A stretch of DNA of 64,000 nt, from assembly GCA_019188255.1 (NCBI GenBank), contig JAETXT010000005.1, positions 1,426,001 through 1,490,000 of the forward strand, read 5' to 3'. A model generated the notes under the pieces. The model saw only the letters and a program-made list of their open reading frames with translations, made no database searches and was not told the DNA's origin. Below, one piece after another: positions 13,141 through 23,859 of this stretch (positions are counted from its first letter, which is position 1; every line of letters starts with the position of its first letter). The DNA is from Verticillium longisporum (Eukaryota > Ascomycota > Sordariomycetes > Glomerellales > Plectosphaerellaceae). A program made the position numbers and the translations under genes.

Positions 13141-14262
13141 ATGTCAGCTCAAACACCCAATCCCAGCAGTGTGTCACAGAAGCAGCAGCAGCAGGAGCAG
13201 CAGGAGCCGAAACAGCAGCAGCAGGAGCAGAACCAGCAGAACCAGCCTCATCAAAGCATGCGGCCCGTCGTCTTCATCCCCTTGTACATCTACCCCTTCC
13301 AGACGGCCTGGGAGCCTCTGGTCCGGTCAGCCATCGCGCACCCGTCGCTGACCTTCGTGACCGTCGTCAACCCCAACAACGGTCCAGGCCCCGACCCGCG
13401 GCCCGACGCCAACTACGTCGCCGCGCTGCACCAGCTCGGCGCGTTGCCCAATGTGCAGCTGCTGGGCTACGTGCACGTGAGCTACTGCACGCGCAACCAG
13501 TCGGACGTCGAGCGGGACATGGACGTGTACCGTGCGTGGAACGACGACCTCGTCGAGGGGGGCGCTGCCACGGACGAGCAGGCCGAAGAGGAGACCAAAG
13601 GGGAGACCAGAGAGGAGACCAAAGGGGAGACCAGAGAGGCCAGCGGCAGCCTGCGCGTCGACGGCATCTTCTTTGACGAGACGCCCTGGGACCCGAGACA
13701 CCAGGGCTACATGGCGCGGCTGACGCGCTACGCGCGCAACGCCTGGGCGCCGCCGGCACGGGGCGGCGCCCCCGGGCGCGACGCCGTGCTGGCGCTCAAC
13801 CCGGGCGTCGTCGTCGAGCCGCGCTGGTACGAGAACGTCGACTATGTCGTCGTCTTTGAGCAGTCGGCCCAGCACTGGCACAACTACTTTGTCGGCAAGG
13901 GCCTGCCGCAGATCCCGCACGCGCTGCGGCCCAAGTCGGTGGCCATTGTGCACACGGTCAACAGCAGCAGCAGCAGCAGCAGCCCCAGGGCCTACGGCAA
14001 CATTCACAACGAGGCGGACGAGACTTCCGCGCTGACGAAGCACATATGCTACCTCGGCCTCGGTGGCGCGTATCTGACGGATGAGGTCGATGGCGGGTAC
14101 ACGAGATGGCCCGCCATGTGGGCGGCCCAGCTCGAGATGCTGGCCAGAGCCAATGGCGGTGGAAGCAGCAGCAGAAAGAACAGTACGAAGTGGAGCAAAG
14201 GCACTGCGCACCGGCAGTACCGGCCGCCGTCGCTGCCGTTGTCGTCGTCGTCGTCGCAGTAG
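13141..14262 (+). CDS. sph3: Sph3-like spherulin-4 glycoside hydrolase (GH135)
   Basis: Spherulin-4 family hydrolase that cleaves GalNAc-rich parts of GAG and is required for GAG production in A. fumigatus. Single exon, 373 residues. Residues 1-39 are a Gln/Glu/Asn low-complexity leader; the catalytic barrel begins at 'RPVVFIPLYIYP', continues through 'FVTVVNPNNGPGP' and 'NVQLLGYVHVSYCTR', has the acidic active-site strand 'VDGIFFDETPW', and ends near 'GGAYLTDEVDGGYTRWP'. A 24-bp duplication (13588-13635) inserts charged EETKGETR repeats before the FFDE strand, and a poly-Ser run follows 'IVHTVN'. The odd point is the N-terminus: no signal peptide or membrane helix follows the chosen ATG, although the family acts on an exported polymer. 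An upstream exon may be missing. Codons after residue 350 are Ser-rich tail. Confidence 0.88.
   Translation: MSAQTPNPSSVSQKQQQQEQQEPKQQQQEQNQQNQPHQSMRPVVFIPLYIYPFQTAWEPLVRSAIAHPSLTFVTVVNPNNGPGPDPRPDANYVAALHQLGALPNVQLLGYVHVSYCTRNQSDVERDMDVYRAWNDDLVEGGAATDEQAEEETKGETREETKGETREASGSLRVDGIFFDETPWDPRHQGYMARLTRYARNAWAPPARGGAPGRDAVLALNPGVVVEPRWYENVDYVVVFEQSAQHWHNYFVGKGLPQIPHALRPKSVAIVHTVNSSSSSSSPRAYGNIHNEADETSALTKHICYLGLGGAYLTDEVDGGYTRWPAMWAAQLEMLARANGGGSSSRKNSTKWSKGTAHRQYRPPSLPLSSSSSQ
13588..13635 (+). repeat. 24-bp direct duplication inside sph3
   Basis: Two adjacent copies of a 24-bp unit beginning GAGGAGACCAAAGGGG encode the repeated EETKGETR segment. It falls between the helix after 'YRAWNDDLVEGG' and the FFDE active-site strand, probably in a surface loop. 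Confidence 0.93.
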
Positions 14263-14401
14263 CAGGCCCCCCCCTTCATCCGTCGGGGGTTATTGATGAC
14301 ACCATGGCCCCCGCCGCGACCAGGTTCAGGGGCCTGCTGTCAGCTTCGCTGAGCGCCGACGGGCATTGGTCGGGATTTTTGGTGCGTCTTGGTGGAGGCC
14401 A

Positions 14402-14476
14402 CAGCAGCAGGCTTCGCAGGAGCAGGCTTCACCGCAGCAGGCTTGACCGCAGCAGGCTTCACCGCAGCAGGCTTCA
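14402..14476. repeat. 15-bp AGCAGGCTTCACCGC array
   Basis: About five imperfect copies, downstream of sph3. Followed directly by repeated GATGCCATGCTC units to about 14515. Confidence 0.9.
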
Positions 14477-15463
14477 ACCTCGATGCCATGCTCGATGCGA
14501 TGCCATGCTCGATGCACCTACGACATGGGAGGATGTCGACCAAGCCGGGCTGGCGGAGCCGAAGCGGTGGACATTGGATCACGGTCGATCATTTCGTTTT
14601 AGCGTCCCGTGCGTTTCTTCTCGATCCCACTGCAACGCCTGGTCCCCTGATTTTCTTGTCTCGATCGGTGGGGGATCCCTGCGGTGCCGTGTCCACTCAC
14701 TTGGCATTGAAGCGGGCATCGAAGCGCAGGGCGAGGGCGAGGGCCGACCGCAACGGCGAGAAGGCTGGTGGGCTTCAGGTGAGCAGGGGATGGGGGGCCC
14801 TGGTGTGGATGTCTGGGTCCGAGGTTAAGTCTGAGCCTAAGCCTAAGTCTGAGCCTAAGCAAACGTCCCGCAAGGTGAGGCCTGCTTGAGGTGCTTGAGG
14901 TCTGCTTGGTGGATTTTCTTCGACGACCGTTGAGCAGGGAAGCGCACTGGTCGGAGAGACGGCGCTGGCCGGAGAGACGGATAGCGGTGGAGCGTGAATA
15001 GAATGAACTTGCTTTTTCATGCTCTTCTTCCTTGCCCAGCGACGTATTGACGCTGGACCATGTGCTGGGGGCGGTGGTCAGAGAGCCCCTGAACCTGGAC
15101 GTGGCAGTGCTTGTGCATTCGGGGGGTGAAGTGGAATACGGCCGGGTGTCTTGTGCCCAGAGCCGATGAAGACCCCCTTTGAGCCCCCCTCAGTTAACCC
15201 CCATCACTTGGCCCCCATCACTTGCCCCCATGCCCCCAAGCCAACCTGCAATCCCCCAGAACCAAGACACCCCCCCGGCTGTCGCAAGCCAAGGCCCAAT
15301 AAGCTTGTGGTTCCTTCCTTTCTGCCCCTGTGCCTCGTGTTTCTCGCCTATTTGCGTCGTCCGTGGGCTCTCTCTCTGTCATGATGCAGGAGTAATCCGA
15401 TGTTTGTCCAGACCGTTGTTTGGACCAGGGGCTCCGATGTCGAAACATCCAAGGCCCAAGCAA

Positions 15464-15493
15464 GGCATGAGGCATGAGGCATGAGGCATGAGG
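15464..15493. repeat. 7-bp GGCATGA array
   Basis: Four consecutive 7-bp units ending in a G run, in non-coding sequence between sph3 and uge3. Confidence 0.9.
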
Positions 15494-16586
15494 GGGGGTT
15501 CGCACGTCACTCCTCAGCGCTAGACTTCGTATCTGCGGACACGTTCCCCCTCACCTCAATTTTTTGTTTCTTCTTTTATCCAGATTGCCTGGCCTATTGT
15601 CTGGTTTGACGGCTTCGTCATGATGTGATTTGACTGCTTCGTTAGGATGTGAAAACTCTGCCACCCCTTGATGCCGGTTGACGTTGTGCAGGTTGACATG
15701 GCTGGACGGGGCTGTATTACTCGACTTTCTAGGGTTGTGATCGTCTGCTCCACATGAGCGTCGTCCACAGCGCATCGTGAACAAGGTGCCTACACGGCGC
15801 CGCCTTAGCCATGACTGCCTCGTGTTGAATCGCGCGACACTGACTACGTGCGTACGCATCGACAGGTAGGCAGCCTCCTTGTCCAATCGGCGTTGAGCGA
15901 ATTGTCGGCCCCTTCGGCGTCTCTCTCTCTTCTTCTTCTTCTTCTTCTGCCTCGCTGGCGTCCTTAGGGCCGCCCACCAGACTATTTCAAGATCAGATGC
16001 AGTAGCGTGCGCCTTGTTGGGCCCGGCCCGGACGAGTCAGATGCCGAGCGCGAGGGCCGCGGCCGGATTCAGGGGGACAGGGGCATTGTTCGCAGGGCTC
16101 TTCGGGATGCTGTGGGGCCGATCCGAAAAGATGGAGAACAGACAAAGGATACGAACAAAGGAGCGCAGATTGCCTTGCTGGCGCCTCTGGCGTCTCTGGC
16201 GTGGTCGGGGATTTTTTTTTTTTCTTAATTTTTTTTTGGTGGCGGAACAAGCCATGGTGTGAGCTTTGTGGTACGATGGAGGCGTCATGGAGGCATGGAA
16301 TCATGGAAGTTTGGAAGGAAGATGGAAGATGGAATTAAGTCATCAATTAGTTGTCCTTTTCTGTAGAGATGCCGGTATTTTGCGGCCCGTTTGTCATTAC
16401 CACATTATAACTTTCTGTGTGTGTGTGTGTGTCCCCCCTTTTTTGCTCGCCAACGAGAGAGACAAAGGGAAGGAAACAAACCCAAAGAGACAATGAAAAA
16501 TAGCCCGAAATCAAAGGGAAGGAAAAATGCTACCCCATAAACGCCCTGAGCCAGGTCCTGTACGCAACCCTTTGCTCGTCCCAAAA

Positions 16587-16662
16587 AAAGAGCCTGTCCA
16601 CAAAGAGCCCGTCCACAAAGAGCCCGGACACAAAGAGCCCGTCCAAAAAGAGCCCGGACACC
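16587..16662. repeat. Phased AAAGAGCCCG(T/G) array
   Basis: About five units of 16-17 bp of the type CACAAAGAGCCCGTC with small variants, downstream of the uge3 stop. Confidence 0.85.
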
Positions 16663-16836
16663 AGCGCCGAAGATGCCGGCGCAGCCGTTGATTACCTGAA
16701 ATCCAAACAAACCCACTGTCTGTGCCAAGTCTAGTCTAACCGTTTTGCGGCAAAAGCAAAGAGCCCGAGGGCCGTGCGCTTGTGCATCATGCCAACCCAA
16801 AGTCTGACGTCGTGATGCATGTTCGTCGCCCGAGAA

Positions 16837-16878
16837 GTAGAACACTTGAGAGCAGAAGTAGAACACTTGAGAGCAGAG
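16837..16878. repeat. 21-bp duplication at the uge3 3' end
   Basis: Two adjacent copies of a 21-bp unit beginning GTAGAACACTTGAGAGC, differing only in the last base. The second copy ends three bases from the uge3 stop codon, so both lie in the 3' untranslated region. Confidence 0.93.
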
Positions 16879-16881
16879 GGC

Positions 16882-18186
16882 TCACGCCTGCACGGCGCGC
16901 GTCTTGGAGACAAAGTTCCACAGGTCGCGGGCGCACTGGGCGATGCTCTCGGTGGCGACCCAGCCGAGCTCCCGGGTGGCGCGCTCGTTGGCGGCGACGC
17001 AGAAGCCGACGTCGCCCTCGCGGCGCGGGGCCAGGCGCGCGGGGATGGCGCGGCCGGCGGCGGCCTCGAGGCTCGCGACGGCCTCGCTGACGGTGGTGCC
17101 GTTGCCGGTGCCGAGGTTGAAGGTGCGGAAGGGGGCGTCGACGCCGGCGGCGAGGGCGGCAATGTGGCCGCGCGCGAGGTCCGAGACGTGGATAAAGTCG
17201 CGCACCGCCGTGCCGTCGCGCGTCGCCCAGTCGGTGCCGAAGACGTCGAGCTGCGGCCGGTCGCCCGTGAGCACCTGCGTGATGACGGGGAACAGGTTCG
17301 TCGGCACGCCCTTGGGGTCCTCGCCGAGGAGGCCCGACGCGTCGCAGCCGATGGGGTTGAAGTAGCGCAGCGCGATGATGCGCCAGCGCGTGTCCGAGTA
17401 GGCGAGGTCCGCGAGGATGGCCTCGCCAAAGTACTTGGACCGCGCGTACGGCGACTGCAGGCCCGACACGTCCGGCATGGCCGTCTGCTGCCGGCCCGCG
17501 GCGTCCGTGTACGTCGTCGCGTGGTGCACGAGGTCCTCCTCGCGCAGCGGCTTGCCGGCGTCGGCCTTGGTGCCGTACACGGTCGCCGACGACGAGAAGA
17601 CAAAGTTGAAAATGTTGTGCTTGCCGAGGAGCTCCAGCAGGTCCACGAGCCCGCACACGTTGTTGCGGTAGTAGGCCATGGGGCTGGCGATCGAGTCGCT
17701 GACCGACTTGAACGCCGCAAAGTGGATGACGCCCGAGATGCGCGACTGCCTCGTGAGCCGCGGCGCGCCGCCCGCCGTCTCCGACGGCACCGTGACCAGG
17801 TCAGAGTACGACTCGAGCAGGAAGTGCATGGCCTTGCTGCGGTAGTCGACCTTGTGGAACTGGATATCGCCCATGGGCTTGCGGTTGGCCTTGCACCACG
17901 TCTCGGCCGCCGTCCTGACGCGGCTGAGCACGTCGTGGAAGCTGTTGCTCAGGTCATCGACAATGATGACGCTGTAGCCGGCCTTGAGGAGCTCGAGCGA
18001 TGTGTGCGAACCGATGAAGCCGAGCCCGCCGAGCACGAGGATGTACTTCCTGTTGGCGTCGGTGCTGGGCGCGAGCGTGGCATAGCCCTCGTTGTCCGAG
18101 TCGGGCTCGGGTGTTGTGATGGCAGAGCTGTTATTGGAGAAGAGGGAGACGGGCGAGGCCGCACCAGAAGTAAGACGGCTGTCCAT
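16882..18186 (-). CDS. uge3: Uge3-like UDP-glucose 4-epimerase
   Basis: Short-chain dehydrogenase/reductase family epimerase interconverting UDP-Glc/UDP-Gal and, for the Uge3 type, UDP-GlcNAc/UDP-GalNAc. It is cytosolic and supplies both sugars for GAG. Single exon, 434 residues. The NAD-binding glycine motif 'GGLGFIGSH' lies at about residues 53-61, preceded by about 50 residues of Ser/Asp-rich leader not needed for the fold. 'VIHFAAFKSV', 'SSATVYG' and the catalytic 'YARSK' (Y-x3-K) follow, then 'ALRYFNPIG' and the C-terminal 'RREGDVGF' segment, all in normal order. The frame is open further upstream to 18519, but the added sequence is low complexity; the 18186 ATG is chosen. Its place between sph3 and gtb3, rather than sequence alone, supports the Uge3 role instead of a housekeeping Gal10/Uge5 role. 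Confidence 0.92.
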   Translation of the reverse strand: MDSRLTSGAASPVSLFSNNSSAITTPEPDSDNEGYATLAPSTDANRKYILVLGGLGFIGSHTSLELLKAGYSVIIVDDLSNSFHDVLSRVRTAAETWCKANRKPMGDIQFHKVDYRSKAMHFLLESYSDLVTVPSETAGGAPRLTRQSRISGVIHFAAFKSVSDSIASPMAYYRNNVCGLVDLLELLGKHNIFNFVFSSSATVYGTKADAGKPLREEDLVHHATTYTDAAGRQQTAMPDVSGLQSPYARSKYFGEAILADLAYSDTRWRIIALRYFNPIGCDASGLLGEDPKGVPTNLFPVITQVLTGDRPQLDVFGTDWATRDGTAVRDFIHVSDLARGHIAALAAGVDAPFRTFNLGTGNGTTVSEAVASLEAAAGRAIPARLAPRREGDVGFCVAANERATRELGWVATESIAQCARDLWNFVSKTRAVQA

Positions 18187-18450
18187 TGTGATGTAATGTG
18201 TGTGTGTGTCTTTGTGTGAGAAACAATAAGAGGGTGGGGGTGGAGGAGGGAGAGGGGCGTAGGAAGCTGGTGAGGGCTTCGTACGGGAGACGTAGGGTGA
18301 AGAAAAAAAGGGGTATGTCGTGTTGGTTGTGGGTGTGAGAGGAGACTTATGTCCAAGGTGGTCAAGGTCAGGGATGATGTTGAGACCTTTTGCGCGGGAG
18401 ACTGGGGATACAAGTGTAGAGGGTGGGATGGAAGTGTATTTCAACGAGCA

Positions 18451-18458
18451 GATATAAA
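18451..18458 (-). promoter_or_regulatory. Possible TATA element of uge3
   Basis: On the minus strand a CTTTATATC segment lies about 270 bp upstream of the uge3 ATG, followed by a pyrimidine-rich leader. Position and sequence fit a core promoter, but nothing else confirms it. Confidence 0.35.
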
Positions 18459-19086
18459 GTAAGATGGTAGTAGTTGTGGTAGAATGGTAGTAGTCTGTGC
18501 TGGTCTGATGATGTTCCAAGGATGATGGAGCTTATGGACGGGGCGAGATCAGGGGGTTTATGAAGTCCGAGCCGTCTGGGCGATGATGAGCACATCTTCG
18601 CCCAAGCTCGTCCTCGATGGGCTCGCCGACATGGTGGTCTCCGGTGGGAGCGGGTCCTCACCACCTTCCGGCTGAACCTGAAGTCACCATGGGCCGTCCG
18701 AACGAGCAGTCTCGAACAAGTACAGCTCCATGACGAGATTATTGGGTTCCAGCCCGCCACGGCATGTATGGCAGAGACCTTGGGCTGAACGTCTCGCCTC
18801 GACCGGCGGCATGGCGGCATGGGGGGGGGCGAGGACCCAGGTCCGGTCGCCGCGGTGCGTGTACCTCGTCCATCCGCCCCTCCCACACACCCCCTGGTGA
18901 TGGTCCCAGGGCAGAGCACATGGGAAAGGAAAGCAAAACTCTAACCTCAAGAGAACTAACGCCAGGTGAGGCTGCGGACGGTGCGAAGAAGTCGGTATAA
19001 CGGGTGATGGTCCAGCCCCAGCCAGCCGGGACCCTGGAGACGAGGTAGCCACATGTGAATAGGCAATACCACCTTGGCGGGTCTTT

Positions 19087-19135
19087 GTCGTGGGCGTCGT
19101 GGGCGTCGTGGGCGTCGTGGGCTTCGTGGGCTTCA
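19087..19135. repeat. 9-bp TCGTGGGCG/TTCGTGGGC array
   Basis: Five to six units, non-coding, between uge3 and gtb3. Confidence 0.9.
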
Positions 19136-21257
19136 AAGGGCCAGCCAACAGTTTCTTTGTTGCCGAGCTGTACTGGACACCTCGCCGCGTGGAAGAGGAA
19201 GATGCCGCGAGCTAAGGGACCAGGCGGCCAGCGAGCACCCAGAAGCGGTCCCCCGGGGTTCAGATGCTACCATGGACCACAAAGGTGGTATTGAGAACAA
19301 TGAAAAAGCGTGGCCCCCAGAAAGCACCCGGGCTAAGCGACTGGCTCCCGTTGGCGTTGGGGCCATGTCTCTCCCAGCTCTATGGATAGGTTTGCGTGGC
19401 GCCACGAGCGAGGGCAGCACCTACACGACGCTGCGAAGGACACACCGCAGGCCGACGAGCAGACCGACGAACGTCGGCTCGCTGGTGGAGATTTGGGGGG
19501 GGGGGACGGCGATGGGCCAGTTTTTAGCGCCGTCTGGTGTTTTGGGCGTGAAGATGAAAGGGCCCTTTGTCGACGGAACGCCACAGATCCCAGGGCCCGG
19601 CGTTTGTTCCTGGGTCTGGGTCTGGGTCTGGGCCCGGACCCCGATTTCTGGATTTCACGGACGTTACTGACAAGACGCTTGCGGGGCCAGGTGAGGTGAG
19701 CTGCCTGAGCTGAGCTAGCCAATCCAGGTGCCCCCCATTTTCCCAGGGCACCATGGTCACGGCGAACGCGCGCAGACACTGGCGAGACGAGTCAAGGCGG
19801 TCATGTGTGGTGCCGTGTTCGCTACTCTACAGCAAGATCCATGTGGCAGTGCTTTGCGAGGGGGAGAGGGGAGAAGCAGGTTGAGGCAGGTATGGAGGAA
19901 CCCCCGTTTCAACGTTTGGCCCTGTGGTGTGTGGGCCTCATCGGAGGCTCTTTGCTTCCTGTAAGTACCTCACGAACGTACCTTGGCGTGGGGGGACGAA
20001 CATGTTCCAAGGGGCAGATATGGTTGTGAAGGGATTGCTAAGCCGAGCGCCATGTGTCGCGGGTGAGCCAATTCAATTGCCCTCGGACAAGTGAAGCTGC
20101 TGCCTTTGGGGGGAGAAGGGTTTTTTTTTTTTTTTTTTTTACGCTGTGCAACAAAATGAAAAAGTATCAGTACCAAACTTACAGAGTAGCACTCAGAGAC
20201 GAAAGCTTGGAGCCAGCAATAAGACGAGACGAAAAACAAAGGCCACCCCCACCTCACCCCTGGAACATGGGGCGGCAACTAATCGAGACAAAGTGGACAA
20301 CAGAGTCAAACAGGGGGGGGACAAGGGGAGACTGAAGAGAAGCTAAGCCTGGTTTGGGCGCCACGCTATCCTACCCGGAAGCCAACTCGGGGACTTGAGG
20401 ATTTGATGACAATTCCGTGATCGAGAACCGCAGAGCTGGATTCCCATTTTCTTTCAATTCCGGCGCGGCTGTGGAGGAGGGACAAAGGAGATTGTCCCAG
20501 CTTACTATTGTCTTGCGCGGGGAGAAGCTTACATGACGCCATGAGCTGTTCTTGTCGTCGCCGAGAGACGAGGTCTGGGCCAGGCTTCTCTCGCTGTGCG
20601 TGCTAGGCTGCTGAGACGTGCTTATCCTTCGGGCATACCTCGCCCACATTGCACACAGCGCAAGACGCAGCGGGCATGCTGCATTGTATGGTACATGTAC
20701 AGGTATAGGAGGGGCACATGTGGCGGCGCGGGTATATTGCGTGCCGTGAGGTGACGATGCATGCTCGGATGGCCGTGGCCGTGGCTAAGCCTGGTAACAA
20801 GGCACACCTGCGGTCCATGAGCAGCAGCACCAGCACAGACGGGACACCGAGCTCGAAATGATCAGCTCCGAACAAATGAGTGATCTGCCGCCGCGATGTT
20901 TGGTCGATTTGTTTTGGCGCCGTTCTGTGAAACTTCCCGAGGCCATCTGCCTCCACCCCAAGGCCTTTCCAAGGACCGACCTTTACCTACCTTGCTGTAC
21001 CATGGAGGTACCAAGGAGGGCTGTCGTGATCGGGACCGCTGTCGTGATCGGGACCGTGCTGTCGGCCGTGCGCTGCCTGAAGCCTGAAGCCTGAAGCCTG
21101 CAGCCTGCAGCCCAGAGGAAAAGCCACAAGCTTGAACGCCTCGGAGTCTCAGGGGGGTGTCCCGTCAGGTCAGGCTGGGCCAGGTCAGGGGTGTGTGCGT
21201 GTTCGTTTTACCGTCTTGCGTTCGGACGATCTACCGAGCCTCTAACCGTCGACGCCC

Positions 21258-21345
21258 CAAGCCCATCGACGCGCCAAGTCATCGAAGCGCCAAGCCCATC
21301 GACGCGCCAAGCCCATCGACGCGCCAAGCCCATCGACGCCCCCAA
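21258..21345. repeat. 17-bp CCAAGCCCATCGACGCG array
   Basis: About five units, one carrying an internal variant (CATCGAAGCG). Non-coding, between uge3 and gtb3. Confidence 0.9.
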
Positions 21346-21532
21346 GCCCAAAGCGTTGCGCCTTGATGGGCGTGGGTGATGGTGGAAGCTGAGCTGGGGG
21401 ATCCCGGCAGCTAGGGGGGTGAGCATGAGGGACGGCGATGGGGGGTTACTGCAGGGGGTGTGGTACTGGGGGGTGTGGTCTGGGTGGTCTGGTGCACGAT
21501 GAAAGAAATTGAGTACAGCATTTTGCCGATTG

Positions 21533-21581
21533 CCTCTCCCGTTGTGCATATACTTTGTCTCCCGTTGTGCATATACTTTGG
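21533..21581. repeat. 23-bp duplication
   Basis: Two adjacent copies of a unit beginning TCTCCCGTTGTGCATATAC, in the uge3/gtb3 intergenic region. Confidence 0.9.
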
Positions 21582-22410
21582 TGCGATGAGGGGGTTATGA
21601 GGGGGTGAGGAATGGGGGGTCCACCCCGATTGGCACCCTGCGGGCTTTCCGCACCCTGCGGGCTTTCGCTGCGGGCTTTCGCACCCTTGGGGCTTATTAC
21701 ACACCCCTCTCGTGGCCGGCGTCGGAAGGGTCAGAGAGGGCGTGCGGGGGGTGTGCCGAAGGGGGTATTCCTAGCTCGCCATCCGAATCACCCAGGCGGC
21801 GCCAACGATGGGGTTTTCTAGTCAGGTTCCGGCAGACCTACTTGAGCTGAGCGCCGGTCGTGTTCATCTCTTTGTTCTGCTTGCTGTGCTGGGGCGCGCG
21901 CTGCTTTGTTTGCTCGTTGTCTGAGTCGTTTTTGCCAGAAGCGGACTTGGACCCCCCCGATGCCACCAATCACTGCCCCCACCTGACGCCCCAACTGGAG
22001 CAGACCTTGATCCGCCGGTCGGACCACAGGCGCCGGTTGAGCCGGTGCGCTGCTTCGACCGCCTCCAGACGTCCGATCCTCTTGGCGCCCTCTGCCTGCC
22101 CCCCATCGTCTTGCTTCTTACAGTTGGACCTTGATGCTTTGGGCAGGCCTCTGGGGCGGCTCTGCTTTGGGCAGCCTCTGCTTTGGGCATGAGGCTCTCT
22201 GCCTGGACTGGTGATGCCGTGTGCGGGGCGCCTATGAGCCGGGGGGTCAAACACCCGGATCGATCATCGTATTCAGTGCCCATTGCAGCTTCTGCCATGC
22301 TCACCATGCTCCTCGAACGCCCATCATCGATGCGTTGGTCTCTTCTTGGCACTGCACAATACCATGTACACAGCGCCAATAGACAATGGACAATAGCCAC
22401 CAGCCTCAGC

Positions 22411-22444
<34 letters not shown>

Positions 22445-23859
22445 TCCACGGCCACGGCCACGCCCATGGCGACAGAGACGAGGGGGGCGGTACTTTAGCG
22501 AGAAACTATCCTCCCCGATGCATCCAGATGAAGTCCCACATGGGAAGATACTTTACACTTCCACGACCCTAGTCATGGTCCATGGTAGCATCCTCACCCT
22601 CTCTCTCACTCTCGCTTTCGCTTCTATCCACCCCTGACAACCCAGACCCTTTGCCCTTCCCACATTCCAGACCCCAGCCCAACCATCTCACCGGCTTTGC
22701 TGGCCTTGCATCTTGCCTCGCCACGCCTCACCTCACCGAGCCCGTCTGTCGTGCCTCCCCCTTCCGTGCATGCCGTTTGTGCAGCTGTCTGCAGTCTTGT
22801 CGTTGCCGAAAGAAAAGGCAGATTTAGAACAGAGTTGCAGAAGCTGAGCCCCCGACGCCGAAAGCACACCACATCACCTCATCATCTCCTCGGGGTCTCG
22901 ACCGCACGGGACGGCTGTCTATCGACGACGACATCAGAACTATTCACCATCAGCTTGCCACGAGCTTTCCTCATTCACTCTGCCAAGACAGCCGCTGCCA
23001 GAAAGCAGCCACTGTTGCAGGACCACGCAGCGGTAATTCCGTCGGCGGCCCGGTCGAGAAAAGTGAGCTCGCCTCCCCAGGTGTATCAGGCCGAGGTGCG
23101 TTTTTCTGTCTAAGACGAGCGAGGAAAGCAACGAGGAAAAAGCGAGGCTCCGCGCTTTTCTTCGAAACCCCACGCACCGACTGACCTGACGGCCTGACTA
23201 GACACTGGACGAGACCGTTCGCTGCACAGCGATTTCCCTCAGCGTGTCTTGCCCGTGCAGCCCAGCTCCAGGCCCCGGCGCCCACGAGGAGGCTTGAGGC
23301 GAAGCGAGAAATCCGTGGACCCGACTTGTCGATAGTCTCGTTTTGCCTCTTTGACGCTCGGTTGCTGAGGTTGCTCGAACACACACACACCCCTGCTCGC
23401 TCTCTGCCACGTCCCCATCCTCATCCTACCTGCTGGTGTCACTCACCAGACCCTCCTCATCCCACCTCTCGTGTCACTCATAGGGGGGTCGGCCTTCTTC
23501 CTACATCACCTCAAACCCCCTTTCACGATCCGCCTCCCCATCTTTTTTTTTTCTTACCTTTGCTATTATTGTTCTTTGTTTCTGGGAGGCAGACCTGACA
23601 CGTTTTTGTTTTGGATAGTCTGGATTTTCTTCCATCTCATCATCCTTACGCCCCCCCCTCCTTCTCCCCGACCTCCCCGACACCATCACCAGTTCTACCG
23701 ACGCTCGTTTCGGTTTGATACCCTCTCTCGCCTTGTCGGCGGTTTTGCCAGATCACGTCATCGCCGCATCGGCGTGTTGTCTGGTTCTCGCCCCCTTCAC
23801 AAGCCCTTCACAAGAGGGCCCTCTCGAGAGGTAGCCCCCCTCCTTCACAAAGAGTCGTC

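Larger units (their letters stand above)
14263..16881. other. Convergent intergenic region sph3/uge3
   Basis: Holds the two 3' ends. No ORF has a recognisable motif. It is rich in simple repeats: a 15-bp AGCAGGCTTCACCGC array, a GGCATGA array, TCT and GT runs, poly-T, a phased AAAGAGCCCG array, and a 21-bp duplication that abuts the uge3 stop. Confidence 0.6.
18187..23859. other. 5.7-kb divergent intergenic region uge3/gtb3
   Basis: The longest gene-free stretch of the cluster. ORFs such as 19074-19670 (+) and 20603-20956 (-) have no motif I recognise and are partly built from repeats. It holds a 9-bp TCGTGGGCG array, GGGTCT repeats, a poly-T run, a 17-bp CCAAGCCCATCGACGCG array, a 23-bp duplication and a CATGCC array. 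A pyrimidine-rich stretch at about 23637-23685 precedes the gtb3 start, as is usual near fungal transcription starts. Confidence 0.55.

Noticed and set aside
16819..18219. A 466-codon plus-strand frame opposite uge3
   Set aside because: Arg/Val/Ala-rich shadow with no motif; the minus strand carries the full epimerase.
22386..22500. CATGCC repeat giving a PCPCPCP peptide
   Set aside because: Simple 6-bp repeat in non-coding sequence; not a CRISPR-like or protein repeat.
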